Assembly (NCBI RefSeq): GCF_020740895.1
Contig: NZ_JAILXP010000019.1
Span: forward strand, 1-36,813
Length of the DNA stretch: 36,813 bases
Reading direction: 5' to 3'
DNA from: Streptomyces sp. UNOB3_S3
GTDB lineage: Bacteria; Actinomycetota; Actinomycetes; Streptomycetales; Streptomycetaceae
The position numbers and the translations under genes are program-made. Every line of letters begins with the position of its first letter. Positions within the stretch are counted from its first letter, which is position 1. The notes beneath the pieces are model-generated. The model searched no databases. It was not told the DNA's origin and saw only the letters and a program-made list of their open reading frames with translations. Shown here piece after piece: positions 16,180-23,898 of the stretch.

Positions 16180-16995
16180 TCAGCCGGCCATACGGCGGTT
16201 CGCGTCGGCGAGCCGGTCCGCGATGGTGCCGTTGACGACCTCGTCGCCGATCCGCACCTGGACACCACCGAGGACCTCGGGGTCGATGTCCAGGTTGAGG
16301 TGAACGCGTCGCCCGTACAGCTTGGCGAGCGCGTCACCGAGGCGCTGCTTCTGCTGATCGGTCAGCGGCACCGCGGAGACGACCTCCGCGACCATCCGGT
16401 CCCGGCGCTCGGCGGCCAGCTTGGAGAGGGCGTTCAGCCCGCCTTCCAGGCTACGGCCACGCGGCGCGGTCACCAGGCGGTCGACCAGGCGCTCGGTGAC
16501 CGGGTTGGCCCGGCCGCCCAGCAGCTCGCGCACCAGGACCGCCTTGGCGGCCTTGTCCGCGACCTTGTCGGTCAGCGCGGCGCGCAGCTCCGGGTTCGAC
16601 GCGACGATCCGGCCGAAGCGGAACAGCTCGTCCTCGACGTCGTCCAGGTCACCGGCGCGCTCGGCGGCGATGAGCTCGGCACCGCTGGCCAGCTCCTCGA
16701 TCGCGTCCACCAGGTCGCGGGAGCGCGACCAGCGGGAGCGGACCATGCCGGCCACCAGGTCGGCGCACTCGCCGCCCACCTGGCCGCCCAGCAGGCGCCG
16801 GGCCAGCTCGGACTTGGCCTCGCCGGTCTGCGCCGGGTCGGTCAGGACCCGGCGCAGCGACACCTCGCGGTCGAGCAGCGCGGTGACCGCGGCCAGCTCG
16901 CCGGCGAGCTTCGCCGCGTCCACGGACGTGCCCGCCGCCAGGGCGTCGAGGCTCTCACGTGCGGAGGCCAGGGCCTCCCGGCTCGCTCCGCTCAT
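16180..16995 (-). CDS. atpH: F1F0 ATP synthase subunit delta
   Basis: This 271-residue subunit links the peripheral stalk to F1. It is longer than the roughly 180-residue delta of most bacteria because of an N-terminal helical extension, which is usual in Streptomyces. The C-terminal family region reads [51 protein letters not shown] sequence, in which the hydrophobic strand near [18 protein letters not shown] is diagnostic. ATG at 16995 overlaps the atpF stop as ATGA. Confidence 0.94.
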   Translation of the reverse strand: MSGASREALASARESLDALAAGTSVDAAKLAGELAAVTALLDREVSLRRVLTDPAQTGEAKSELARRLLGGQVGGECADLVAGMVRSRWSRSRDLVDAIEELASGAELIAAERAGDLDDVEDELFRFGRIVASNPELRAALTDKVADKAAKAVLVRELLGGRANPVTERLVDRLVTAPRGRSLEGGLNALSKLAAERRDRMVAEVVSAVPLTDQQKQRLGDALAKLYGRRVHLNLDIDPEVLGGVQVRIGDEVVNGTIADRLADANRRMAG

Positions 16996-17555
16996 CGGGT
17001 CGCCTCGGCCTTCGTGAGGTCGGCCGCCTTGCCCTCGAGTGCGTCGAGGAAGCGGTCGATGGTCCGGCTCTGACGGGCGGAGTCCGTGAGGGACTCGCCG
17101 ACGACCTTGCCGGCCAGGTCGATGGCCAGCTGGCCGACGTCCTGGCGGAGCGCGGCCGAGGCGGCCTTGCGGTCGGCCTCGATCTGGGCGTGGCCGGCAG
17201 CGATGATCTCCTCACGCTGCCGCTGGCCCTCGAGCCGCATCTCGGCGATCAGCGCGACGCCCTGCTCCTGCGCCTCCTGGCGCAGACGCGCGGACTCGTG
17301 GCGGGCGTCGGCGAGCTGGGCCCGGTAGTCCTCGAGAACCTGCTGAGCCTCGGCCTGCGCGGCCTCGGCCTTCTCCATGCCGCCCTCGATGGCCGCCCGG
17401 CGCTCCTCCAGAACCTTGTTGATGTTCGGGAGGAGCTTCTTGCCGAGGAACAGGAAGACGATGAGGAAGGCGATCAGACCGATGATGAGCTCTGGCATCG
17501 GCGGGAGGAGAGGGTTCTCCATCTCCTCGGACGCCAGGTGCGTCAGGGCGTACAC
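16992..17555 (-). CDS. atpF: F1F0 ATP synthase subunit b
   Basis: This 187-residue peripheral stalk subunit has a transmembrane helix at about 22 to 43 (PELIIGLIAFLIVFLFLGKK), then a long charged helix rich in Ala, Glu, Gln and Arg (about 48 to 160) that forms the dimeric stalk. GTG at 17555 is preceded by AAAGG and gives the N-terminus MYALTHLASEE. An ATG two bases upstream is in another frame. It ends in the ATGA overlap with atpH. Confidence 0.95.
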   Translation of the reverse strand: MYALTHLASEEMENPLLPPMPELIIGLIAFLIVFLFLGKKLLPNINKVLEERRAAIEGGMEKAEAAQAEAQQVLEDYRAQLADARHESARLRQEAQEQGVALIAEMRLEGQRQREEIIAAGHAQIEADRKAASAALRQDVGQLAIDLAGKVVGESLTDSARQSRTIDRFLDALEGKAADLTKAEATR

Positions 17556-17597
17556 ATCAGTGCCTTTCGTCGAAAAGGGGGTTGTCGCTGGGTCGGT

Positions 17598-17837
17598 TTA
17601 CTTGTAAACGAAGCCCATGACGATACCGATCAGGGCGAGCGCCTCACAGAAGGCGAAACCCATGATCTGGTTGGCGCGGATCAGACCGGCCGCCTCGGGC
17701 TGACGGGCCAGGGCCTGGGTGCCGTTGCCGAAGATGATGCCGACGCCGACGCCGGGACCGATGGCGGCGAGGCCGTAGCCGATCGAAGCAACGTTGCCGG
17801 TGAGACCGTCGGCGGCGAGGGTCTGGAGAGCGGACAT
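17598..17837 (-). CDS. atpE: F1F0 ATP synthase subunit c
   Basis: This 79-residue proteolipid forms the rotor ring. There are two transmembrane helices, a Gly-rich first helix (YGLAAIGPGVGVGIIFG) and a second carrying the proton-binding carboxylate E65 in FAFCEALALIGIV. They are joined by the polar loop ARQPE (about 44 to 48), which contacts gamma and epsilon. It is a proton-type site; the full sodium-binding signature is not present. ATG at 17837 has a weak upstream purine run. It needs the highest expression in the operon, and a hairpin precedes it. Confidence 0.96.
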   Translation of the reverse strand: MSALQTLAADGLTGNVASIGYGLAAIGPGVGVGIIFGNGTQALARQPEAAGLIRANQIMGFAFCEALALIGIVMGFVYK

Positions 17838-17863
17838 GCCGGTTCTTCCTTCTCTTTCACGGA

Positions 17864-17884
17864 CCGGTGGGGGTTGGCCACCGG
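17864..17884 (-). promoter_or_regulatory. Hairpin in the atpB-atpE gap
   Basis: A perfect 7-bp stem (CCGGTGG/CCACCGG) with a 7-base loop starts 27 bases upstream of the atpE start codon. It may help set the high level of subunit c relative to subunit a. Confidence 0.5.
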
Positions 17885-17918
17885 ACGTCATATTGGACTG
17901 GGGGCGGGGAGAGCTCGC

Positions 17919-18731
17919 TCAGTGGTGCTCGGAGAGCGCGCCCTGGACGTAGTTGCAGGCCAGGAGGACGAAGACGTACGCCTGGACGGCCTGGATGAAG
18001 AGCTCGAACGCGGTCATGATGATCGTCATGACGAACGAGGCGCCCGCGTAGGCGAAGCCGATCCCGTTCATCAGGTACCAGCTGGCGATCGTGAACATCA
18101 CGAGCAGCATGTGACCGGCGAACATGTTGGCGAAGAGCCGGACCGCGTGAGTGAAGGGCCGGATCAGCAGGTTCGAGAAGAACTCGAGCACGACGACCAG
18201 CGGCAGGATCCAGCCGAGCGACTTGTCGTAGCCGGTGATGTTCTTCCAGCCGCCGACGAAGCCGTGCTTCTTGAAGGTCAGGCCGACCCACAGCACATAG
18301 ACGACCAGGGCGAGGCCCACCGGGTAAGCGATGATCGACGTCACCGGGAACTGGGCGACCGGAATGATCGACCAGAGATTCATGATCCAGATGAAGAAGA
18401 ACAGCGAGACCATGAAGGGGACGTACTTCTCGCCCTCCTTCTTGCCGAGTGCCTCATAGACGATTCCGCGGCGGACGAAGTCGTAACCCGCCTCACCGAT
18501 CATCTGGAGCTTGCCCGGGACCACCTTGGCCTTGCCGAACGCGACCCAGAAGAACCCCACGATGACGAGCGAGCCCAGCAGGGCCAGCAGCATCGGCTTG
18601 TTGATGTCGACTCCGCCGATCGTGAAGAGCGGCTCGAAGACGAACGAGTGGAGGCCCGGGGCCGGGAAGCCGCACCCTTCGAAGATGTGGCAATCGGTCT
18701 CGAAGGCGAGCAGCGTCTGGTCAGCACTCAC
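17919..18731 (-). CDS. atpB: F1F0 ATP synthase subunit a
   Basis: This 270-residue membrane stator subunit carries the proton half-channels. The essential Arg is in LIRPFTHAVRLFANMFAGH, followed by the C-terminal helix pair with TAFELFIQAVQAYVFVLLACNYVQG. Five to six membrane helices are visible. GTG at 18731 is preceded by AAGGAG at six bases and gives the N-terminus MSADQTLLAFETDCHIF, as in other streptomycetes. A longer open frame upstream is not supported. The 264-bp gap to atpI is unusually long for an operon and holds hairpins. Confidence 0.96.
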   Translation of the reverse strand: MSADQTLLAFETDCHIFEGCGFPAPGLHSFVFEPLFTIGGVDINKPMLLALLGSLVIVGFFWVAFGKAKVVPGKLQMIGEAGYDFVRRGIVYEALGKKEGEKYVPFMVSLFFFIWIMNLWSIIPVAQFPVTSIIAYPVGLALVVYVLWVGLTFKKHGFVGGWKNITGYDKSLGWILPLVVVLEFFSNLLIRPFTHAVRLFANMFAGHMLLVMFTIASWYLMNGIGFAYAGASFVMTIIMTAFELFIQAVQAYVFVLLACNYVQGALSEHH

Positions 18732-18838
18732 CGCGAGCTCCTTCAGCGTGGCGCATAGGTACGGCAACCTCGTTGTGTCGGCGCGGCGTGCAGCCACGGA
18801 ACGGCACTGGACTGGACTTACGGATAGGGGTGCGGCAG

Positions 18839-18855
18839 GCCGGCCACGGGCCGGC
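18839..18855 (-). promoter_or_regulatory. Hairpin in the atpI-atpB gap
   Basis: GCCGGCC-ACG-GGCCGGC is a perfect 7-bp stem with a 3-base loop. A second inverted repeat, AGCCGA/TCGGCT (18884 to 18889 with 18914 to 18919), lies nearer atpI. The 264-bp gap has no convincing ORF. It could hold a partial terminator after atpI or a promoter for atpB. Confidence 0.45.
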
Positions 18856-18995
18856 GGTCATCGCAGGCGTCAGCTGCGCGGGAAGCCGATTCGAACCCGT
18901 GGGACCCGGGGATTCGGCTGCCTGCGTCCGCTGCACCTCAGATGGCACCGGACGATAGCAGGTGAGCACACGAGCGTTTATCCCGGCCCTACCGG

Positions 18996-19433
18996 TCATG
19001 ACGCGGACCCGGCCGGAGCGGACTTCTTGGCGTCTCCGGACTCGGGTTCGACGTAAAAGATCTTCGCCTTCATGTAGGCGCGCGCCTGCGCCCCGATCCA
19101 CACGAGGGTCGCGGCGAGCAGCGAGAAGGCGAATGTCTTGGTGTTGAAGAGCGTCGTGTCCTTGAACACCAGAAGGAAAACGGCCACGAGCAGGATCTGC
19201 GTCGTGTACAGCAGCAGACCCATGGCCTGGAACAGGTGGGGCAGGTGCCGCGCGGTGCGATTGAGGATGATCAGCCCCGCACCCATGACACAGCCGGTGA
19301 GGAGCACGCCGACAACGGCACCGAGCCCGCCCTTGCCGCCGGCGACGACAGCGCTGACGGCGACGGCGACCAGGCCGGCGACGGCGGTCGGGACGGCGCA
19401 CTGAAGAAGCGTTCGGGCGTCGTTGGACTGCAT
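18996..19433 (-). CDS. atpI: ATP synthase assembly protein I
   Basis: This 145-residue membrane protein has four hydrophobic helices at about 12 to 32, 36 to 57, 67 to 89 and 97 to 117 and a charged C-terminal tail. AtpI homologues assist assembly of the c-ring and are not part of the final enzyme. ATG at 19433 has GGAG about ten bases upstream. As first gene of the operon it follows the Rex-like site. Sequence conservation is low in this family, so the call rests mostly on position and topology. Confidence 0.88.
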   Translation of the reverse strand: MQSNDARTLLQCAVPTAVAGLVAVAVSAVVAGGKGGLGAVVGVLLTGCVMGAGLIILNRTARHLPHLFQAMGLLLYTTQILLVAVFLLVFKDTTLFNTKTFAFSLLAATLVWIGAQARAYMKAKIFYVEPESGDAKKSAPAGSAS

Positions 19434-19559
19434 GAAGGGTTTCTCCGGCGAAGGGTTGGAAGCAACGATTCGTCGTGAACGAGCGTATCCCCGGGAATGA
19501 GACGCGCAGCGCGACTGAAGGGCCGTCGCACTACGGTCCTTCGGCTCTACCACCGGGTT

Positions 19560-19577
19560 TCGTGAACGGTATCACAA
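19560..19577. promoter_or_regulatory. Rex operator candidate upstream of the atp operon
   Basis: TCGTGAACGGTATCACAA matches the Rex palindrome TTGTGAA-N4-TTCACAA at 12 of 14 positions and keeps the conserved C after the left half-site. Rex is the NADH/NAD+-sensing repressor of actinobacterial respiratory genes. The site is about 130 bp before atpI. The surrounding A+T-rich stretch probably contains the operon promoter, but I could not fix -10 and -35 boxes. Confidence 0.68.
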
Positions 19578-19633
19578 ACTATTTGATGAGGTCTTTACCT
19601 ACATCGTGTGCCGCATGTCACACGCAGGGGTCA

Positions 19634-19652
19634 AGCCCCTGGTCATGGGGCT
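19634..19652 (-). terminator. Candidate terminator after the WecA-like gene
   Basis: A 6-bp stem (AGCCCC/GGGGCT) with a 7-base loop starts 36 bases past the stop at 19688 and before the atp promoter region. Confidence 0.4.
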
Positions 19653-19687
19653 GACGGAGCCAATGGATCTCTGCTAATGCGGCGTAT

Positions 19688-20992
19688 TCAGTGGTTGCTG
19701 CCGATCTTCCGCGCGTGGGCGAAACGCGACCGGTCGCCGATGGCCGTCGCCCCGTGGAGCCCGGCGGGCACGGGCTCCGCCTCGTCCCGTTCCTCCGCCG
19801 CGACGGGCACGGGAGCGGTGACCTTGCGCCGCCGGTAACGCGGCGGAACGAACCGCTCCGCCCACCTCGGCGCCCGTGGCGTGAAGCGCGGCATCAGCAG
19901 CAGCACCAGGCCCATCGCGCTCAGGGCGACGATCAGCAGCAGGACCCAGACGCTCGCCGAGTTCACCGAGTAGGCCACCGTGCCGAAGCCGATCAGCGCC
20001 GACCAGAAGTACATGATGAACACGGCCCGGCTGTGCGAGTGGCCGAGCTCCAGCAGCCGGTGGTGGAGGTGTCCCCGGTCGGCGGCGAAGGGCGACTGCC
20101 CCTTCCAGGTGCGCCGCACGATCGCCAGCAGCAGGTCGGCCACCGGCACCGCGATCACCGTCAGCGGCAGCAGCAGGGGGATGTAGACCGGCACCATCGC
20201 CTGGATGGCGGCCCGCTCGGAGCCCGCCCACAGCTTGAGGGCGTCGGGGTCGACCTGGCCGGTGATGGAGATGGCGCCGGCGGCCATGACCAGGCCGATG
20301 AGCATCGAGCCGGAGTCGCCCATGAAGATCCGCGCGGGGTGCATGTTGTGCGGCAGGAAGCCCAGGCACATGCCCATCAGCACGGCGGCGAAGAGCGTCG
20401 CGGGGGCGGCGGCCTCCAGGCCGTGCCCGAACCACAGCCGGTAGGCGTACATGAAGAACGCGGCCGCGGCGATGCACACCATGCCCGAGGCCAGGCCGTC
20501 GAGGCCGTCGACGAAGTTCACGGCATTGATGGTGATCACCACCAGCGCGACCGTCAGCAGCGTGCCCTGCATCGGGGTCAGCGAGACGGAGCCCACCCCG
20601 GGCACGGGGATCCACAGGATCGTCAGGCCCTGGAGCACCATCACACCCGCGGCGATCATCTGACCGCCCAGCTTCACCAGGGCGTCCACGCCCCACTTGT
20701 CGTCCAGCACGCCGAGGATCCAGATCAGCCCGGCGCCCGAGAGCAGGGCCCGTGGCTCGTTGGAGAGCTCGAAGACGGACTTGAGGTTGGACAGGTGCGC
20801 GGCCATCAGCAGGCCCGCGCACAGTCCGCCGAACATCGCGATACCGCCGAGGCGGGGCGTCGGTTCCCGGTGGACGTCGCGCGCGCGGATCTCCGGCATG
20901 GCGCCGGCCACGATCGCGAACTTCCGCACCGGGCCCGTCAGCAGGTAGGTGACCGCCGCGGTGACGCACAACGTCAGCAGGTATTCACGCAC
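19688..20992 (-). CDS. WecA/TagO-family undecaprenyl-phosphate sugar-1-phosphate transferase
   Basis: This 434-residue polytopic membrane enzyme has about eleven helices. It transfers a GlcNAc-1-phosphate-type unit from a UDP-sugar to undecaprenyl phosphate, starting wall glycopolymer or teichoic acid synthesis. Family motifs are VLDDKWGVDALVK (Asp pair), INAVNFVDGLDGLASG, IFMGDSGSMLIG, and the cytoplasmic GHLHHRLLELGHSH that marks WecA/TagO rather than MraY. The C-terminal 60 residues form an Arg- and Glu-rich tail. The start is GTG at 20992. An LCP ligase, which would attach such polymers to the wall, is encoded 6 kb upstream. Confidence 0.9.
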   Translation of the reverse strand: MREYLLTLCVTAAVTYLLTGPVRKFAIVAGAMPEIRARDVHREPTPRLGGIAMFGGLCAGLLMAAHLSNLKSVFELSNEPRALLSGAGLIWILGVLDDKWGVDALVKLGGQMIAAGVMVLQGLTILWIPVPGVGSVSLTPMQGTLLTVALVVITINAVNFVDGLDGLASGMVCIAAAAFFMYAYRLWFGHGLEAAAPATLFAAVLMGMCLGFLPHNMHPARIFMGDSGSMLIGLVMAAGAISITGQVDPDALKLWAGSERAAIQAMVPVYIPLLLPLTVIAVPVADLLLAIVRRTWKGQSPFAADRGHLHHRLLELGHSHSRAVFIMYFWSALIGFGTVAYSVNSASVWVLLLIVALSAMGLVLLLMPRFTPRAPRWAERFVPPRYRRRKVTAPVPVAAEERDEAEPVPAGLHGATAIGDRSRFAHARKIGSNH

Positions 20993-21027
20993 GGGCTGCC
21001 CCAGGGATAGCGCTGGACATCACAGCC

Positions 21028-21150
21028 TCACACCATATTCGGGTCCACCCCCGAACCGTGAACGGAGGGGAAGACGTACGGTGCCCGGCCCTGGTTGCAA
21101 ATGATCACATCCGGCACGTTGCGGACCACCTCGGGGGGTGCGGGCCTCAC
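21028..21150 (-). CDS. Possible 40-residue small ORF
   Basis: The GTG at 21150 overlaps the glyA stop as GTGA, and the frame ends with TGA at 21028. The peptide runs from MRPAPPEVVRNVPDVIICNQ to SVHGSGVDPNMV. About 33 of 40 third positions are G or C, similar to real genes here. It has no recognised domain and no clear ribosome binding site beyond coupling to glyA. It may be a real small protein, a relic, or chance. Confidence 0.3.
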   Translation of the reverse strand: MRPAPPEVVRNVPDVIICNQGRAPYVFPSVHGSGVDPNMV

Positions 21151-22463
21151 CCTCCCGCGCGATACGGCGGAAAGTCCGCGACCAGCTCGACCACCTCGGC
21201 CCGCAGCCGGCCCTCGGGGCGGTCGCCGCGCAGGGCGGCCCCCAGGAGGGCCGCCACACGGCCCATCTCGGCCTTTCCCATGCCCTGGGTGGTGACGGCC
21301 GCCGTGCCCATCCGCAGGCCGCGTGCGGGCCCCGGGGAGAGTCCGCAGACATCCAGGACCATCCCCGCCGCCGCGAGCCTCCTGCGGGCCGTGGCGGCCT
21401 CCAGGGCCAGCGGGGAGACGTCGGCGACGACCAGATGGGTGTCGGTGCCCCCGGTGACCACGCGCGGGCCCTCGGCGGCCAGCGCCTCGGCCAGCGCCCG
21501 GGCGTTGTCGACGACCCGGTGGACGTAGCCGGTGAAGGCCGGCGCCATGGCCTCGCCGAAGGCCACGGCCTTCGCGGCGACGGTGTTCATCTGGGCGCCG
21601 CCCTGGCTGAAGGGGAAGACGGCCCGGTCCACCCGGTCCGCCAGCCGGGCCCCGCACAGGAGCAGCCCGCCGCGCGGCCCGCGCAGCACCTTGTGGGTGG
21701 TGCCGCAGACGATGTCGGCGTACGGGACGGGGCTGGGCGCCGCTCCCCCGGCGATCAGCCCCATGGGGTGCGCGGCGTCGACGATCAGATACGCGCCCAC
21801 CTCGTCGGCGATCTCGCGGAAGGCCGCGTAGTCGGGGTGGCGGGGGTAGGAGGTGGAGCCGCAGACGATGGCCCGGGGCCGCCTCTCGCGCGCCAGGGCG
21901 CGCAGCCCCGCGTAGTCGATGAGGCCGGTGTCCGGGTCGGTGCCGTAGCCGGCGAAGTCGAACCAGCGGCCCGAGAAGTTGGCGGGCGAGCCGTGGGTGA
22001 GGTGACCGCCCTGCCGGAGGGCCATGGCGAGGACCGTGTCGCCGGGGCGCAGCAGGGCCGCGTAGGCGGCCAGGACGGCGGCGGTGCCCGAGTGGGGCTG
22101 GACGTTGGCGTGCCCGGCGCCGAAGAGGGCCCTGGCGCGCTCGACGGCGGTGCGCTCGGCGATGTCGACCAGCTCGCAGCCGCCGTGGTGGCGGGCGCCG
22201 GGGTAGCCCTCGGCGTACTTGTTGGTCAGCGGGGAGCCGAGGGCGGCGAGGACGGCCGGCGAGGCGAAGTTCTCGGCGGCGATGAGCTGGAGCCCGGTCG
22301 CCTGGCGCTCGGCCTCGGCGAGGAGGAGCCCGGCGAGCTCGGGGTCGGTGCGGGTGAGCGCGTCGAAGCCGCGTCCCCATGCGGGGAGCGCCGGGGAGGT
22401 CCGTTCCTCGGTGCCGGTGGCGGTGGGCGTGCCGTACCTGGTGGGCGTGGAGCTGATGGGCAT
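21147..22463 (-). CDS. glyA: Serine hydroxymethyltransferase paralogue
   Basis: This 438-residue PLP enzyme of the SHMT family classically interconverts serine and glycine with tetrahydrofolate. The PLP Lys is K258 in GTTHKVLRGPRGG, and NKYAEGYPG and HLTHGSPANFSG are conserved. Several usual residues differ: RYYGGCE is RHHGGCE, QPHSGSQAN is QPHSGTAAV, HGGHLTHG begins with Gln, and the D-x-AH segment reads VDAAHPMG. The gene is thus a diverged second SHMT, and its substrate could differ. ATG at 22463 has GGAG six bases upstream. Confidence 0.85.
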   Translation of the reverse strand: MPISSTPTRYGTPTATGTEERTSPALPAWGRGFDALTRTDPELAGLLLAEAERQATGLQLIAAENFASPAVLAALGSPLTNKYAEGYPGARHHGGCELVDIAERTAVERARALFGAGHANVQPHSGTAAVLAAYAALLRPGDTVLAMALRQGGHLTHGSPANFSGRWFDFAGYGTDPDTGLIDYAGLRALARERRPRAIVCGSTSYPRHPDYAAFREIADEVGAYLIVDAAHPMGLIAGGAAPSPVPYADIVCGTTHKVLRGPRGGLLLCGARLADRVDRAVFPFSQGGAQMNTVAAKAVAFGEAMAPAFTGYVHRVVDNARALAEALAAEGPRVVTGGTDTHLVVADVSPLALEAATARRRLAAAGMVLDVCGLSPGPARGLRMGTAAVTTQGMGKAEMGRVAALLGAALRGDRPEGRLRAEVVELVADFPPYRAGG

Positions 22464-22544
22464 CGCTGGCTCCGGGCTGTCGGCGCGATGGTCTCAGCAC
22501 CCACTGTAGGCCCGCGATCGGCCGATTTGTCCGATTGTGGGCCG

Positions 22545-23198
22545 TCAAGCCCGGGTGGAGACTCCCGTGAGCGCGGTGACGACCGGGTCGAGCGCCTGGT
22601 TGATCTCGTCGCCGATGGAGCGGAAGAAGGTGATCGGCGCGCCGTAGGGGTCGTGGACCTCGTCGGCCTCCGCGTTGGGCGCCAGCAGCCAGCCGCGCAG
22701 GGCGGCGGCGGCCTGCACCAGCGCGCGGGCGCGCTCGACCACCCCGCCGGCCCGCTCGGGGTCCGGGAGGGTCGTGGGGTCTATCGCCCGTACCAGGCGG
22801 GTGAACTCCTTCAGGGTGAAGGTGCGCAGGCCCGCCGAGTGGCCCATGGAGATGACCTGGGCGCGGTGGTCGCGGGTGGCGGTCAGGACCAGGTCGGCGC
22901 GGATGACGTGCTCGTCGAGGAGCTCACGGCCGATGAAGCCGTGCGGGTCCGCGCCGAGGTCCGCGAGGACGGTGGCGGCGTGCGCCTCCATGGGAGCGCC
23001 CTCGTGGCCCCAGGTGCCCGCGCTCTCCACCACCAGGCCGCCCGCGAAGGGGTCGCCGAGCCGTCGGGTGAGGGCATGGCGGGTCAGCCGCTCGGTGATG
23101 GGCGAGCGGCAGACGTTGCCGGTGCTGACGTGGAGGATGCGGAAGGTGTCGGTGGAGGTGTCCGGTCCCGCTATGCCACGCCCCTGCGGGGCGATCAA
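22545..23198 (-). CDS. Low-molecular-weight tyrosine phosphatase-fold protein lacking the nucleophilic Cys
   Basis: This 217-residue protein belongs to the LMW-PTP/arsenate reductase fold. The P-loop reads HVSTGNVCRSP, where active enzymes have C-x-G-N-I-C-R-S. The nucleophile position is Ser25, while the second Cys (C30), the phosphate-binding Arg (R31) and the general acid Asp (D183 in HDPYG) remain. A 40-residue insertion separates the usual segments. The start is TTG at 23198, overlapping the tsaC stop as TTGA, with GAGGTGG five bases upstream. Classical thiol catalysis should be impossible. It may bind phosphoprotein or have another activity. Confidence 0.87.
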   Translation of the reverse strand: MIAPQGRGIAGPDTSTDTFRILHVSTGNVCRSPITERLTRHALTRRLGDPFAGGLVVESAGTWGHEGAPMEAHAATVLADLGADPHGFIGRELLDEHVIRADLVLTATRDHRAQVISMGHSAGLRTFTLKEFTRLVRAIDPTTLPDPERAGGVVERARALVQAAAALRGWLLAPNAEADEVHDPYGAPITFFRSIGDEINQALDPVVTALTGVSTRA

Positions 23199-23842
23199 TT
23201 GGCCACCTCGAGGTCGGGTACCACCTCGCGGAGCTGCTCGGCGCTGATGGCGCCGGCGCGCAGCAGGACGGGCACCTTGCCGGTGACGTCCACGATGGAG
23301 GACGGCACGTCGGCGGGGGTGGGGCCGCCGTCGAGGTAGACGGAGACGGAGTCGCCCAGCATGTCCTGCGCGGCGTCGCAGCTCTGCGGCGCGGGGTGGC
23401 CGGTGAGGTTGGCGCTGGAGACGGCCATGGGGCCGAACTCGCTCAGCAGCTCGATGGCGACCGGGTGCAGCGGCATGCGCACGGCCACGGTGCCGCGGGT
23501 CTCGCCCAGGTCCCAGGTCAGCGACGGCTGGTGCTTGGCGACGAGGGTGAGGGCGCCGGGCCAGAAGGCGTCAACGAGCTCCCACGCCTGCTCGGAGAAG
23601 TCGGTGACCAGGCCGTGGAGGGTGTTCGGGGAGCCGACGAGGACGGGCGAGGGCATGCCCCGGCCGCGGCCCTTGGCGTGCAGGAGGTCGCCGACGGCCT
23701 CGCGGCTGAAGGCGTCCGCACCGATGCCGTAGACGGTGTCGGTGGGCAGCACGACCAGCTCGCCGCGGCGGACCGCGGCGGCCGCTTCGCGCAGACCGGT
23801 CTTGCGGTCGGTCGCGTCGCTGCAGTCGTATCGCCGTGCCAT
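23195..23842 (-). CDS. tsaC: L-threonylcarbamoyladenylate synthase (YrdC/Sua5)
   Basis: This 215-residue enzyme makes threonylcarbamoyl-AMP from threonine, bicarbonate and ATP, the first step of the t6A37 modification of ANN-decoding tRNAs. YrdC-fold motifs are visible: PTDTVYGIGADA near the start, KGRGRGMPSPVLVG (the K-R-x-x-x-P-x-x-x-L signature region), and AVSSANLTGHP. It is the short form without the Sua5 C-terminal domain. ATG at 23842 has GAGGAGG eight bases upstream. It overlaps the phosphatase-fold gene by four bases and follows prmC. Confidence 0.94.
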   Translation of the reverse strand: MARRYDCSDATDRKTGLREAAAAVRRGELVVLPTDTVYGIGADAFSREAVGDLLHAKGRGRGMPSPVLVGSPNTLHGLVTDFSEQAWELVDAFWPGALTLVAKHQPSLTWDLGETRGTVAVRMPLHPVAIELLSEFGPMAVSSANLTGHPAPQSCDAAQDMLGDSVSVYLDGGPTPADVPSSIVDVTGKVPVLLRAGAISAEQLREVVPDLEVAN

Positions 23843-23898
23843 CTAACGGACCTCCTCGTACGGATTCTCTGTCTGGTGTCGTTCGCCGGTGACGGCCA

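Noticed and set aside
18884..18919. Possible tRNA T-arm (a GGTTCGAATC-like stretch on the minus strand) between atpI and atpB
   Set aside because: The flanking bases do not form the required 5-bp T stem, and no acceptor, D or anticodon arm could be found.
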